This document shows positions 25,669-35,413 of a DNA stretch of 64,000 nt, piece by piece. The DNA is from Bacteroidota bacterium (GTDB lineage Bacteria > Bacteroidota > Bacteroidia > B-17B0 > Aurantibacillaceae), in NCBI GenBank assembly GCA_013298715.1, contig JAAFIQ010000001.1:372001-436000 (forward strand), read 5' to 3'. Numbering within the stretch: position 1 is the first letter of the stretch; every line of letters begins with the position of its first letter. Made by a program: the position numbers and the translations under genes. The notes beneath the pieces are model-generated. The model searched no databases and was not told the DNA's origin. It worked only from the letters and a program-made list of their open reading frames with translations.

Positions 25669-26421
25669 ATGTTAAAAGTTTCTATTGTAAATTACACCAA
25701 CACCTTACCTTTTCGCTACGGTTTAAAATATTTTGCTAGTGAGTTACAAATTGATTTGCAGGAAGACATTCCAAGTATCTGTGCTCAAAAATTACAATTT
25801 AATCAAGTGGATTTAGCCTTGGTACCGGTTGCTATTTTACCTACTTTAAAAAATTATTTTATAGAAACCGATTTTTGTATTGGTGCAGATGGCGCCGTTG
25901 ATAGCGTAAAACTGTATAGCCAAGTGCCATTAAATGAAATTAGAACCATTACGCTCGATTACCAATCTAAATCTTCCATAACGCTCACAAAAATATTAGC
26001 CAAAAATTTTTGGAAAATTAATCCAGTATACATACAAGCGCAACCTGATTTTGAAAAAAATATCTCTGCCACAAATGCTGCGGTTGTTATTGGGGATAGA
26101 ACATTCAATCTTAACAACACCATTGCTTACGAATACGATTTAGCTCTTGAATGGAAAAAATTTACTTCACTACCTTTTGTATTTGCCGCCTGGGTAAGTT
26201 CAAAAAAGTTAGATGAACAGTTCATTTCAACATTTAATAAAGCGTTAAGTTTTGGATTACAAAACACTACTAACGCCATTGAGGCATCGCTAAGCCTTCT
26301 CCCTACCAGTAAAGAGATTACTGAAGATTACCTAACAAATAAAATAAGTTATAATCTTAACCAAAATAAACTTGCGGGTTTAAATTTATTTTTAGATTAC
26401 ATCAAAAAAGAAGCAATTTAA
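25669..26421 (+). CDS. mqnA: chorismate dehydratase, futalosine pathway
   Basis: Protein of 250 residues of the MqnA/MqnD periplasmic-binding-like fold. MqnA dehydrates chorismate to 3-enolpyruvylbenzoate, the first step of the futalosine route to menaquinone. Visible are SIVNYTNTLPFRYGL at the start, FNQVDLALVPVAILP, CIGADGAVDSVKLYS and TLDYQSKSSITLTKIL. The N-terminal SIVNYTNTLP and DSVKLYS blocks favour MqnA over MqnD. It starts 2 bp after marC. Confidence 0.85.
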   Translation: MLKVSIVNYTNTLPFRYGLKYFASELQIDLQEDIPSICAQKLQFNQVDLALVPVAILPTLKNYFIETDFCIGADGAVDSVKLYSQVPLNEIRTITLDYQSKSSITLTKILAKNFWKINPVYIQAQPDFEKNISATNAAVVIGDRTFNLNNTIAYEYDLALEWKKFTSLPFVFAAWVSSKKLDEQFISTFNKALSFGLQNTTNAIEASLSLLPTSKEITEDYLTNKISYNLNQNKLAGLNLFLDYIKKEAI

Positions 26422-26468
26422 GTCTGATAAATTTTTGCAAAATGTTTTAATTTATTGGCTTCAAAACG

Positions 26469-26476
26469 TATATTTG
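26469..26476 (+). promoter_or_regulatory. candidate -7 box for the 1498-residue gene
   Basis: TATATTTG 20 nt before the ATG at 26497, with TTTA 19 nt further upstream as a weak -33 element. Confidence 0.35.
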
Positions 26477-26496
26477 TTAGTATTAGTATTGAATGT

Positions 26497-29400
26497 ATGT
26501 TTAAAAAAATTATATACCTCACCTTTTTTCTTTCGTCTTTTACTGCCCAAATAAAAGCTCAAAAATTTACACAATTTGCAAATGATACCGGGAAATTTGT
26601 TCGCGATTTAGATTTTTATTTTTTTGAGAACTCAGTAAATAAAGAAGAAGCAAAAAATTACATTAAGCAATTTGAAAAGTTATGGAAAGAAAACATAATT
26701 GCAGGATACTTTAAAGAAGTTTCTATTAAAACTGCAAACGCTATGTTAGCAAAGCGTATGAAACCTTACCCATATTTTTATGGCTATCTTAATACACTCA
26801 TCAATTGCGTTACCTTAAAACAAAGCACAGAAAACTTTGAGAATTGGCAAAAATGTGTCGATAAATTTCTTGCTGGTAAATCTAACCGAGGCGTTCAAGA
26901 ATATTTTGAAATGAGCGAGAACATGTTTAAGAATAATGTGTTTTACAAAACACCATCTTACATTTATTATTCTGTTGAGCAAACCTATAAATTTGAGTAC
27001 GATACAATACCAAAAGTAATTTTTAATAACATCACCTTAGCTGGCGTTAACCCACGTGGAGATAGTATCGCTATAGAAAAAACATCTGGAACTTTCTATC
27101 CAACCAGTGGTAAATTTGTTGGTAAGGGTGGTATTGTTAGTTGGGAACGCGCAGGGCTCGATAAAGAAGTTTTCGCATCACTTAAACGCTATACGATTGA
27201 TTGTAAAACTGGCTCGTATTCCTCGGATAGCGCAACATTTACTGGCAAACAATATTTTGATAAACCTCAAACTGGCCGTGTAATGGATAGAATTATTACA
27301 CAGAATGGGGAAACAACCTACCCTCAATTTGATTCCTATAGCAAACGTATTTTAACACCCAATATTTATCCTGATGTAGATTATGAAGGTGGCTTCGGAA
27401 TGCGTGGTAATAAATTTGTTGGCTCTGGTTCAACCGCTAATCCCGCAAAAATAATTTTTAAACGAAACAACAAACGTTTTTTAGAAGTAAGCGCACGTGC
27501 GTTTGGAATTAGTAAAGAAAAAATGGTTGCTGCTCCTGGTGCCATAAAATTCTTTTTGGATAAGGATACAATATATCATCCAGGTTTAAGTGTTACCTAT
27601 CAAGTTGATAAACGACTACTCACAATTTTACGTGGCGATGACGGTTTACAAAAAACACCTTTTTCAAATTCCTTTCATCAGTTCGATATGCACTTTGAAC
27701 AAATAGTTTGGAAGATAGATGAGCCTTTAATGCAATTTAATTTCTTACCAAATAATTTTCAAGGTGAAGCATTTTTTGAATCGAGTGATTTTTATAGTAA
27801 GGCCAAAGCCGATGTGCTGAAAGGGATTGAGAACGTAAACCCAATTTATAAAGTTGCAGAATTTTATAACACAAATAACAAACCCCAAAGTTTTACCGTG
27901 GTTGATTTAGCAAAATATATGAAGTATTTGGCGGTAGACTTGCGCCCACTCGTTTTTAAAATGGCAACTTTTGGTTTAGTGTATTTTAATCCAGAAACCG
28001 ATGTTATTACTGTTCGCCAGCGACTGTTTGATTATGTTGAAAATGGCCGACACAAACACGATTACGACATCATTACACTCCACTCTGTGTTGCCTGGTAA
28101 AGATAATGCAACCATGAATTTAATGAATTATGATATTACGGTGCGGGGCGTAAAATCTGTATTGTTAAGCGATACACAAAAGGTATTCATGTTTCCAAAA
28201 AATCAAGAAATTGTTTTAAAGAAAAACAGACGTATGGATTTTAGCGGTACTGTAGCTTCGGGTAAGTTTGAGTTTGTAGGTAAAGATTATATTTTTGATT
28301 ACGATGAGTTTAAAATAAACATGAAAACCATCGACTCAATTAAAATTTATGTTGAGGCATTTGAGCCAGACATCAACGGAAACATTCCATTCAAAAAAGT
28401 ACAAACACTAATTGAAAATGTAAATGGAGAATTGCGCATTGATGCTCCAAAAAACAAAAGTGGCTATGGCAAAGCCCCTACATTTCCTAGCTTTAAAAGT
28501 TTTAAAGATAGTTATGCTTATTATGATAAACGCCAAACGTTTAAAGGTGTGTACAACCGCGATAAATTTTATTTTAAGTTAGACCCATTTAGTATTGATA
28601 GTTTAGATAATTTTAGAAATGAAGGATTAAAGTTTGAGGGTAATTTTGCTTCTGCCGGAATTTTTCCAACCTTTAAAGAAACGCTTAGTTTACAAAAAGA
28701 TTATTCACTTGGCTTTATTCGTAACACCCCTCCTGGAGGCTTTGATGCGTATGGTGGAAAGGCAAAGTTTAATAATGAAATAAGGTTAAGCAATAAAGGC
28801 TTACGTGGCGGTGGCGATTTGGATTTTAGTAGTAGCCATTCTGTTTCATCCGATTTTATATTCTTTCCAGACAGTATGAATGGAATTGCAAACACCTTTG
28901 ATGTTAAGGAAGGAGATGCCCCAGAATTCCCGCCAGCACACGGAGATACCGTTCGTTTACATTTCATGCCATACAAAGAGTTGCTTCAGGCATTCGATCA
29001 AAAAAAACCGTTTATTGCTTATAAAGAAAAAGTTCAGTTTAGAGGGCGTTTTGATTTAACCAATAAAGAACTTACTGGTAATGGTAGAGTTGATTTTGAA
29101 AAAGCGGATTTAAACTCAGGAAAAATTTTATTTGTAAAACGTAGATTTTTCAGCGACACTTCAAATTTCCACTTAAAAGCCTTTGATGAAGAGGGTTTCA
29201 CCTTTAGTACCGTAAATGTAAATGCAAAAATAGATTTTGATAAACGTGAAGGAGAATTTATTTCTAACGGTAAGGGAAGTTACGTTAAGTTCGATAAAAA
29301 TCAATATATAGCCTACATGGATAGGTTTAAATGGTTTATGGATAAAGAAGATATTGAGTTGGGCGATACACAAAAAAAATTAGATGTTGATAAGTCAGAA

Positions 29401-30993
29401 TCTGGACTCGATTTAGAAGGCCCACAATTTATTAGCGTGCATCCAAAACAAGATTCCTTACGCTTTTTCGCTCCCGGCGCAAAATACAATTTACGTAAAT
29501 ACATCATTAATTGTAAAAACGTTCCGTTTATAGATGTAGCCGATGCCCGTGTATTTCCTGATAACGGAGATGTTACCATTTTTAAAAATGCGGTTATGGA
29601 CACCTTGCGTCGCTCAAATATTTTAGCAAACACAGTAACGAAGTTTCATAATATTAGAAACGCTACAACAAATATTTACGGTCGCAGAAGTTACCTTGCA
29701 AGTGGCGAATACCAATACTTAGATGAGAACGATAAACCTTATCTTATAAATTTTAAAACCATCAAACCTGATACATCTGGCCAAACAATTAGTGAGGGTG
29801 AAATTCCTGAAAAAGAAGGATTCAAATTCAACGATTACTTTAGTTTTGCTGGAAAGGTTTATTTACAAGCAACACAGCAATTTTTAACCTTTGATGGAGG
29901 AACAAAAATTGTGCATAACTGTAATAAAATTGGTAAATCTTACCTAAAATTTACAGGAGAAATTAATCCAAAAGAAATTTACATTCCAATACCTGGTTCT
30001 GCAATAGACATGAATGGCGCAGCTGTTGGTACAGGCTTATTCTATAATTTAGATACAAATATGATTTATTCTTCATTCCTATCATTACAAGGCGGAAGAA
30101 GTGCCAAGCCTGTAATTGAAGCAGAAGGCGTTTTGTTTTACGACAAAGAAAATCAGATGTACGAAATTTCTAATAGAGATAAATTAACTGAGATGAGTTT
30201 GCCAGGAAATTATGTTAGTTTAAATACTAGCAATTGTATTGTAAGTACTGAGGGCAGATACGACATTAGCAAAGATTTGGGTCAAATTAAATTAAATTGT
30301 ATTGGAAACGCCTTGCACAGCAATACCAACGACAGTATAAATTTTAACTTAATGATGATTTTCGATTTCTTCTTTGATAATGGTTTAACAAAAAAAATGG
30401 GGAAAGATTTCGAAATTTATTTAGGAAGTTTAAGCCCAACACCTTTTGAGGGCGATTTATTAAATCATGGATTAATTGAATTATTGGGCAAAGAGCGTGG
30501 CGATAGGGCTTTATCAGAATTAAATTTATATGGTAATTACAAAAAATTTCCTGATGAGTTAGAAAAACCTATTGTTTTAAACGATGTAAAATTAGTTTAT
30601 AGTAAAAACACAAAGTCATATATATCACAAGGAGCAATAGGTTTGGGCAACATTGGTAAAACAGAAATTTTTAGATACTTGTCTGAAAATAGTGTAATGC
30701 AAATTCAGAAAAAACGTGGTGGCAAAGATATTTTGGATATATACCTAGAGGCTGACCCTAATACGTGGTACTATTTTAATTACACCAACCAAGTTATGCT
30801 TGTGGCAAGCAGCAACCAAGCCTTTATGAAAGATTTAAAAGAAATGAAAAGCAAAAATAAAAAAATGGAAGTTGAAAAAGGACCATCTTTTAAATTTGGT
30901 GAAACTAGCGACAGAAAAAAAGACGTATTTTTAGATAAGATGAAAAAAGAAAGAGCGCAAATGGGCGGGGGCGAAAAGAAGGAAGAAGAATAG
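26497..30993 (+). CDS. very large exported hypothetical protein
   Basis: Protein of 1498 residues with a signal peptide (IIYLTFFLSSFTAQIKAQ). ATG at 26497 is preferred over a TTG at 26455, since a TATATTTG box (26469-26476) lies between them. The mature part is beta-rich with many repeated patterns of the form FEGNF, FRGRFDLTNKELTGNGRVDF and GKFEFVGKDYIFDYDEFKI that recall lipid-transport or OstA-like beta-jelly-roll stretches. The last 50 residues are a charged, lysine-rich tail. I know similar-looking long proteins only as uncharacterised Bacteroidota proteins. No transmembrane barrel end (C-terminal aromatic) is seen, so periplasmic or surface location is likely. Confidence 0.8.
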   Translation: MFKKIIYLTFFLSSFTAQIKAQKFTQFANDTGKFVRDLDFYFFENSVNKEEAKNYIKQFEKLWKENIIAGYFKEVSIKTANAMLAKRMKPYPYFYGYLNTLINCVTLKQSTENFENWQKCVDKFLAGKSNRGVQEYFEMSENMFKNNVFYKTPSYIYYSVEQTYKFEYDTIPKVIFNNITLAGVNPRGDSIAIEKTSGTFYPTSGKFVGKGGIVSWERAGLDKEVFASLKRYTIDCKTGSYSSDSATFTGKQYFDKPQTGRVMDRIITQNGETTYPQFDSYSKRILTPNIYPDVDYEGGFGMRGNKFVGSGSTANPAKIIFKRNNKRFLEVSARAFGISKEKMVAAPGAIKFFLDKDTIYHPGLSVTYQVDKRLLTILRGDDGLQKTPFSNSFHQFDMHFEQIVWKIDEPLMQFNFLPNNFQGEAFFESSDFYSKAKADVLKGIENVNPIYKVAEFYNTNNKPQSFTVVDLAKYMKYLAVDLRPLVFKMATFGLVYFNPETDVITVRQRLFDYVENGRHKHDYDIITLHSVLPGKDNATMNLMNYDITVRGVKSVLLSDTQKVFMFPKNQEIVLKKNRRMDFSGTVASGKFEFVGKDYIFDYDEFKINMKTIDSIKIYVEAFEPDINGNIPFKKVQTLIENVNGELRIDAPKNKSGYGKAPTFPSFKSFKDSYAYYDKRQTFKGVYNRDKFYFKLDPFSIDSLDNFRNEGLKFEGNFASAGIFPTFKETLSLQKDYSLGFIRNTPPGGFDAYGGKAKFNNEIRLSNKGLRGGGDLDFSSSHSVSSDFIFFPDSMNGIANTFDVKEGDAPEFPPAHGDTVRLHFMPYKELLQAFDQKKPFIAYKEKVQFRGRFDLTNKELTGNGRVDFEKADLNSGKILFVKRRFFSDTSNFHLKAFDEEGFTFSTVNVNAKIDFDKREGEFISNGKGSYVKFDKNQYIAYMDRFKWFMDKEDIELGDTQKKLDVDKSESGLDLEGPQFISVHPKQDSLRFFAPGAKYNLRKYIINCKNVPFIDVADARVFPDNGDVTIFKNAVMDTLRRSNILANTVTKFHNIRNATTNIYGRRSYLASGEYQYLDENDKPYLINFKTIKPDTSGQTISEGEIPEKEGFKFNDYFSFAGKVYLQATQQFLTFDGGTKIVHNCNKIGKSYLKFTGEINPKEIYIPIPGSAIDMNGAAVGTGLFYNLDTNMIYSSFLSLQGGRSAKPVIEAEGVLFYDKENQMYEISNRDKLTEMSLPGNYVSLNTSNCIVSTEGRYDISKDLGQIKLNCIGNALHSNTNDSINFNLMMIFDFFFDNGLTKKMGKDFEIYLGSLSPTPFEGDLLNHGLIELLGKERGDRALSELNLYGNYKKFPDELEKPIVLNDVKLVYSKNTKSYISQGAIGLGNIGKTEIFRYLSENSVMQIQKKRGGKDILDIYLEADPNTWYYFNYTNQVMLVASSNQAFMKDLKEMKSKNKKMEVEKGPSFKFGETSDRKKDVFLDKMKKERAQMGGGEKKEEE

Positions 30994-31028
30994 CATTTTC
31001 CTTTTCTAAAAATTCTACTAAAAATATG

Positions 31029-31036
31029 TAACTTTG
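31029..31036 (+). promoter_or_regulatory. candidate -7 box for tyrS
   Basis: TAACTTTG lies 5 nt before the tyrS ATG, implying a very short leader. No convincing -33 box. Confidence 0.3.
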
Positions 31037-31041
31037 TCTAT

Positions 31042-32325
31042 ATGTTAAGCAATTTTGTTGAAGAATTAAGATGGCGTGGCGCTTTGCACGATAGCATGCC
31101 TGGAACCGAAGAACTTTTAAATAAAGAATCTGTTACTGGTTATATTGGTTTTGACCCCACTGCCGATTCATTGCACATTGGCAGCCTTGTTCAAATTATT
31201 ACATTGATGCGTTTTCAAAAAGCTGGGCATAAACCAATTGCTTTAATTGGTGGCGCTACCGGTATGGTGGGCGACCCAAGTGGCAAAAGCGCTGAAAGAA
31301 ATTTATTGGATGAAGAAACCTTAAATAAAAATGTTACAGGCTTAAAAAATCAATTACAACATTACCTTGATTTTAATTCTTCACAAGCAAATGCCGCTGT
31401 TCTTGTAAATAATTACAATTGGATGAAGAACTATTCGTTCATTCATTTTATTCGCGATATAGGAAAATACTTGAACGTAAGTTACATGATGGCAAAAGAT
31501 TCTGTAAAAAATCGTTTGGATAATGGTATGAGTTTTACAGAATTTAGTTACCAATTGTTACAAGCCTATGATTTTTTATACTTGTTTCAAAACCAGAATT
31601 GCAAACTACAAATGGGTGGCAGCGACCAATGGGGCAATATTACAAGCGGTACCGAATTAATTGGTAAAAAAAATGTAGGTAATGCCTTTGCTTTAACCAC
31701 ACAATTAATTAAAAAAGCAGATGGTACAAAATTTGGGAAAAGTGAGGATGGTAATGTTTGGTTAGATAAAACCAAAACAAGTCCATATAAATTTTTTCAA
31801 TTTTGGATTAATACAGCTGATGCCGATGTAGAAAATTTTATTAAGCTCTTTACGTTTTTAAATAAAGAAGAAATTGAAGCATTAACTGCCGAACACAATA
31901 AAGACAAAGGCCGTAAACTATTGCAAAATGAATTAGCAAAACACGTTACAGTTTTAGTTCATGGAGAGGCAGAATACAAAGCAGCGGTTGAAACAAGTCA
32001 AATATTATTTAAAGGCACACTTTCTGATTTAGAAAAATTAAGTACAGAAACCTTTTTAGATGCAATGAACGGTGTGCCACAATTTACCATTACACGTGAT
32101 AAAATTGTAACTGGTATTAATGTTGCAGAATTATTAGTAGATGTTACAAACATGTTACCAAGTCGCACCGAAGCGCGTAAGCTTATTACTGGTGGTGGCA
32201 TAAGCCTTAATAAAGCAAAACTCGAAAGTAGTGATGTTATTGTAAACGAAAGTTTTTTAATCAATAATAAATACATTTTAGTATCTAAAGGCAAACGACA
32301 CAATTATTTATTAGTTGTAAACTAA
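31042..32325 (+). CDS. tyrS: tyrosyl-tRNA synthetase
   Basis: Class I synthetase of 427 residues charging tRNA-Tyr. The HIGH motif is HIGS at residues 45-48 in the context FDPTADSLHIGSLV. The KMSKS-type loop is KFGKS in TKFGKSEDGNVWLD. The tyrosine-binding QMGGSDQWGNI is intact, and an S4 RNA-binding domain closes the C-terminus (LPSRTEARKLITGGGISLNK). Its TAA overlaps the rpoN ATG by one base, so the two are translationally coupled or at least co-transcribed. Confidence 0.97.
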   Translation: MLSNFVEELRWRGALHDSMPGTEELLNKESVTGYIGFDPTADSLHIGSLVQIITLMRFQKAGHKPIALIGGATGMVGDPSGKSAERNLLDEETLNKNVTGLKNQLQHYLDFNSSQANAAVLVNNYNWMKNYSFIHFIRDIGKYLNVSYMMAKDSVKNRLDNGMSFTEFSYQLLQAYDFLYLFQNQNCKLQMGGSDQWGNITSGTELIGKKNVGNAFALTTQLIKKADGTKFGKSEDGNVWLDKTKTSPYKFFQFWINTADADVENFIKLFTFLNKEEIEALTAEHNKDKGRKLLQNELAKHVTVLVHGEAEYKAAVETSQILFKGTLSDLEKLSTETFLDAMNGVPQFTITRDKIVTGINVAELLVDVTNMLPSRTEARKLITGGGISLNKAKLESSDVIVNESFLINNKYILVSKGKRHNYLLVVN

Positions 32326-33809
32326 TGGCACTTAAGCAAACTCAAAATTTAAAGCTTTCGCAAAAGCTATTACCACAACAAATTTTATTAATGAAATTGT
32401 TGCAATTGCCTACGCTTGCCTTAGAAGAACGCATTAAAGAAGAGTTGGAAGCCAACCCGGCATTAGAAGAAGATGCCGAAGCAAACACAGAAGAAGAAAT
32501 TTACGAGAACGATAAAGTTGAAAGCGAAGAGGAGTTTGATGAAAACGGCGAACTGAATGAAAAGGAAGATGCCATAACTACCAACGATGTAGAGATGGAA
32601 GATTACATGGATGATGAAGAGTTGGATTCTTACAAATACGAAATAAGTAACAAAGGCGCAGACGATGATAGCCGCGAATATGTGGTTGTTGAAGGGCCAG
32701 GCTTTCAAGAATTATTAGAACAACAATTGGGCTTGCGTGATATTACTGAAACAGAGTACGTAATTGGTACTTATCTTATTGGTTGTTTGGATGAAGATGG
32801 TTACATACGCCGCGAATTAGATTTGATTGTGGATGATTTAGCATTCAATCATAACCTTACAACCACTTTAGCTGAGATTGAAAAAGTTTTAGGAATTATT
32901 CAAACCTTCGACCCTGCTGGTGTTGGTTCACGTAGTTTACAAGAATGTTTACTAATACAACTTCATCGTAAAACAGAAAAAACAAGCGATGTGTTGCAAG
33001 CTATTGAAGTAGTGAAGCACCACATGGAAGAGTTTAGTAAAAAACATTACGATAAAATTTTAAAACGCTTAAATATTGATAACGAGCAACTAAAAGAAAT
33101 TATTGAAACCATTAAACACCTTAACCCACGCCCAGGCAGTAACGATAGTAAAGAAAATAACAGCAGCGAAATTATTCCTGATTTTATTGTGGCGGTAAAT
33201 GATGGTAAGCCTGAATTAAGTATTAATGGTAGAAATTTACCAGATTTAAAAGTAAGCAAGGATTATATTGAAATGCTGAAAGAATATAGCAAGAGCAAAA
33301 ATAAAGATGCTAAAGAAGCCACAGGATTTATAAAAAGTAAAATTGAAACAGCAGAGTGGTTTATTGAAGCACTTCAGCAACGCTACTCAACCATGACTTT
33401 ATGCATGAATTGCATTTTAGAATTACAGGAAGAATACTTTATTACAGGCGATGAAAGCAAACTAAAGCCAATGATTTTAAAAGATATTGCATCGCGTGTA
33501 AACTTAGATTTATCAACGGTTTCGCGTGTGGCAAACAGTAAATACGTGCAAACACCTTATGGTACGTTTTTATTAAAAACATTTTTTAGCGAAAGCATGA
33601 GTACCGATAGTGGTGAAGAAGTAAGCAGTAGAGAAATTAAAAAAATACTGAGTGATTTAATTGATAACGAAGATAAGCGCCATCCACTCACCGACGAAGA
33701 ACTTTGCAAGCTTTTAACAGACAAAGGCTATAACATAGCTCGCCGCACCGTTGCCAAGTACCGTGAGCAATTAGAAATTCCTGTTGGCAGAATGCGTAAA
33801 GAGGTTTAG
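32325..33809 (+). CDS. rpoN: RNA polymerase sigma-54 factor
   Basis: Protein of 494 residues. Region I is glutamine and leucine rich (LKLSQKLLPQQILLMKLLQL), followed by an acidic region II, a core-binding domain, a helix-turn-helix (DIASRVNLDLSTVSRVANSK) and the RpoN box ARRTVAKYRE at about 472-481. Sigma-54 needs AAA+ activators, none of which lies in this window. The acidic stretch at about 50-110 is longer than in E. coli. Directly coupled to tyrS. Confidence 0.96.
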   Translation: MALKQTQNLKLSQKLLPQQILLMKLLQLPTLALEERIKEELEANPALEEDAEANTEEEIYENDKVESEEEFDENGELNEKEDAITTNDVEMEDYMDDEELDSYKYEISNKGADDDSREYVVVEGPGFQELLEQQLGLRDITETEYVIGTYLIGCLDEDGYIRRELDLIVDDLAFNHNLTTTLAEIEKVLGIIQTFDPAGVGSRSLQECLLIQLHRKTEKTSDVLQAIEVVKHHMEEFSKKHYDKILKRLNIDNEQLKEIIETIKHLNPRPGSNDSKENNSSEIIPDFIVAVNDGKPELSINGRNLPDLKVSKDYIEMLKEYSKSKNKDAKEATGFIKSKIETAEWFIEALQQRYSTMTLCMNCILELQEEYFITGDESKLKPMILKDIASRVNLDLSTVSRVANSKYVQTPYGTFLLKTFFSESMSTDSGEEVSSREIKKILSDLIDNEDKRHPLTDEELCKLLTDKGYNIARRTVAKYREQLEIPVGRMRKEV

Positions 33810-33839
33810 AAAAAAGAGGACTTCAAAATTTTTAAAATC

Positions 33840-35354
33840 TTACAATTTTGCTAACGCCGACTCTAATCTCGAAATAGTATTTTCTTTACCAATTAACGCT
33901 AGCATATCAAAAAGTTGAGGGCCGCCACCAACACCAGTTACAAGCACACGCAGTAATTGCATATCTAGTTTGCCAATGCTTGTTTGTGCTTTTGCAAATT
34001 CATCATGCAGTGTAGTTGAATTCCAATCATTAATTCCTTTAAATACATCTGCCAATTTTGCAAATAAATCTTTGCTACTGTCGTTCCACTTTTTTGCAAT
34101 AACTTTTTCGTCGTAGGTAATTGGGGCTTCAAACACATACTTTCCTTGTTCCCAAAATTCGTGTGTAAACTGAACTTTTTCTTTTACCAACTTACAAAAG
34201 TTTAAAATAAAATTATCATCCTTTGTTATTCCTTTAGCAATAAGTGTTGGTTTAAATTCGTTAGCAAGCTCCTCGTCTGTTTTATGGCGCAGGTATTGTT
34301 GGTTAAACCATTTTGCTTTTTCAGGGTCAAACTTAGCGCCGCTCTTGCTTACGCGTTCAAACTCAAACAAACTGCACATTTCTTCAAGGCTCATTATTTC
34401 CTTATTATCGCCCGGGTTCCAACCTAACAAAGCTAAAATATTTATAAAAGCTGCACTATAATAACCACTTTCTTTATAACCAACAAAAGGTTCTGCCTCA
34501 CGTGGATCTTTCCAACTTAATGGAAATACAGGGAAACGGGCTTCGCGCTTACTAATTTTTCCATTACCATCCGGATTCAAAATTAATGGCAAATGAGCCA
34601 GTTTTGGCATTTCATTTTCTAACCCCAAATAACGATAAATTAAAATATGTGCTGGCGCGCTTGGCAACCACTCTTCGCCACGAACCGCGTGACTAATTTG
34701 CATTTCAATATCATCTACAATATGCGCCAAGTGGTAAGTTGGCATACCATCACTTTTTAACAATACCTTATCATCAACTTGGCTTGAATTTACAGTAACC
34801 CAACCCCTTATAATGTCATTAAAACGGATGTCTTCATTACGTGGAACTTTAAGACGCACAACATATGGTGCATTACTTTCCAATAATTTTTTTACCTCAT
34901 CCTCAGGCAGGGTAAGTGAGTTACGCATGTTTTGCCTTGTAATGGCATTGTATTGTGGTGCTGTAACCTTTGCTGCTTCTAAACGTTTGCGCATTTCATC
35001 AAGCTCCTCACTTGTGTCAAAAGCATAGTAAGCATGGCCACTTTCAATTAATCTATCGGTGTATTTTTTATAAATTCCTAACTCCTTACGTTCACTTTGG
35101 CGGTAAGGCTTATGGGGGCCATCTCCAAAACCCACGCCTTCATTAGGTTCTATACCACACCATTTAAGTGCATTTATAATATAATCCTCAGCCCCTTCTA
35201 CAAAACGGGTTTGATCAGTATCTTCAATACGCAAAATAAAATCGCCATTATGTTTTTTGGCAAACAAATAATTAAATAATGCCGTACGCACACCACCCAT
35301 GTGTAAGCCTCCAGTTGGGCTTGGCGCAAATCTTACTCTTACTTTTTTTTCCAT
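33840..35354 (-). CDS. gltX: glutamyl-tRNA synthetase
   Basis: Class I synthetase of 504 residues. FAPSPTGGLHMGG gives the HIGH-type motif (HMGG at 18-21) and KISKREARFP is the KMSKS-type loop. The anticodon-binding domain follows (KSGAKFDPEKAKWFNQQYLR). The start at 35354 (MEKKVRVRF) is preferred over an upstream in-frame ATG at 35381, because a TATCTTTG box lies between them. Converges with rpoN with a 30-bp gap. Confidence 0.95.
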   Translation of the reverse strand: MEKKVRVRFAPSPTGGLHMGGVRTALFNYLFAKKHNGDFILRIEDTDQTRFVEGAEDYIINALKWCGIEPNEGVGFGDGPHKPYRQSERKELGIYKKYTDRLIESGHAYYAFDTSEELDEMRKRLEAAKVTAPQYNAITRQNMRNSLTLPEDEVKKLLESNAPYVVRLKVPRNEDIRFNDIIRGWVTVNSSQVDDKVLLKSDGMPTYHLAHIVDDIEMQISHAVRGEEWLPSAPAHILIYRYLGLENEMPKLAHLPLILNPDGNGKISKREARFPVFPLSWKDPREAEPFVGYKESGYYSAAFINILALLGWNPGDNKEIMSLEEMCSLFEFERVSKSGAKFDPEKAKWFNQQYLRHKTDEELANEFKPTLIAKGITKDDNFILNFCKLVKEKVQFTHEFWEQGKYVFEAPITYDEKVIAKKWNDSSKDLFAKLADVFKGINDWNSTTLHDEFAKAQTSIGKLDMQLLRVLVTGVGGGPQLFDMLALIGKENTISRLESALAKL

Positions 35355-35360
35355 AAGCTG

Positions 35361-35368
35361 CAAAGATA
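35361..35368 (-). promoter_or_regulatory. candidate -7 box for gltX
   Basis: The reverse strand reads TATCTTTG 7 nt before the gltX start at 35354. This would give a nearly leaderless message. Confidence 0.4.
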
Positions 35369-35413
35369 GTAATAGTTGCATTAAAAAAATAAAAGAGTTA
35401 ATTTTATATAGAA

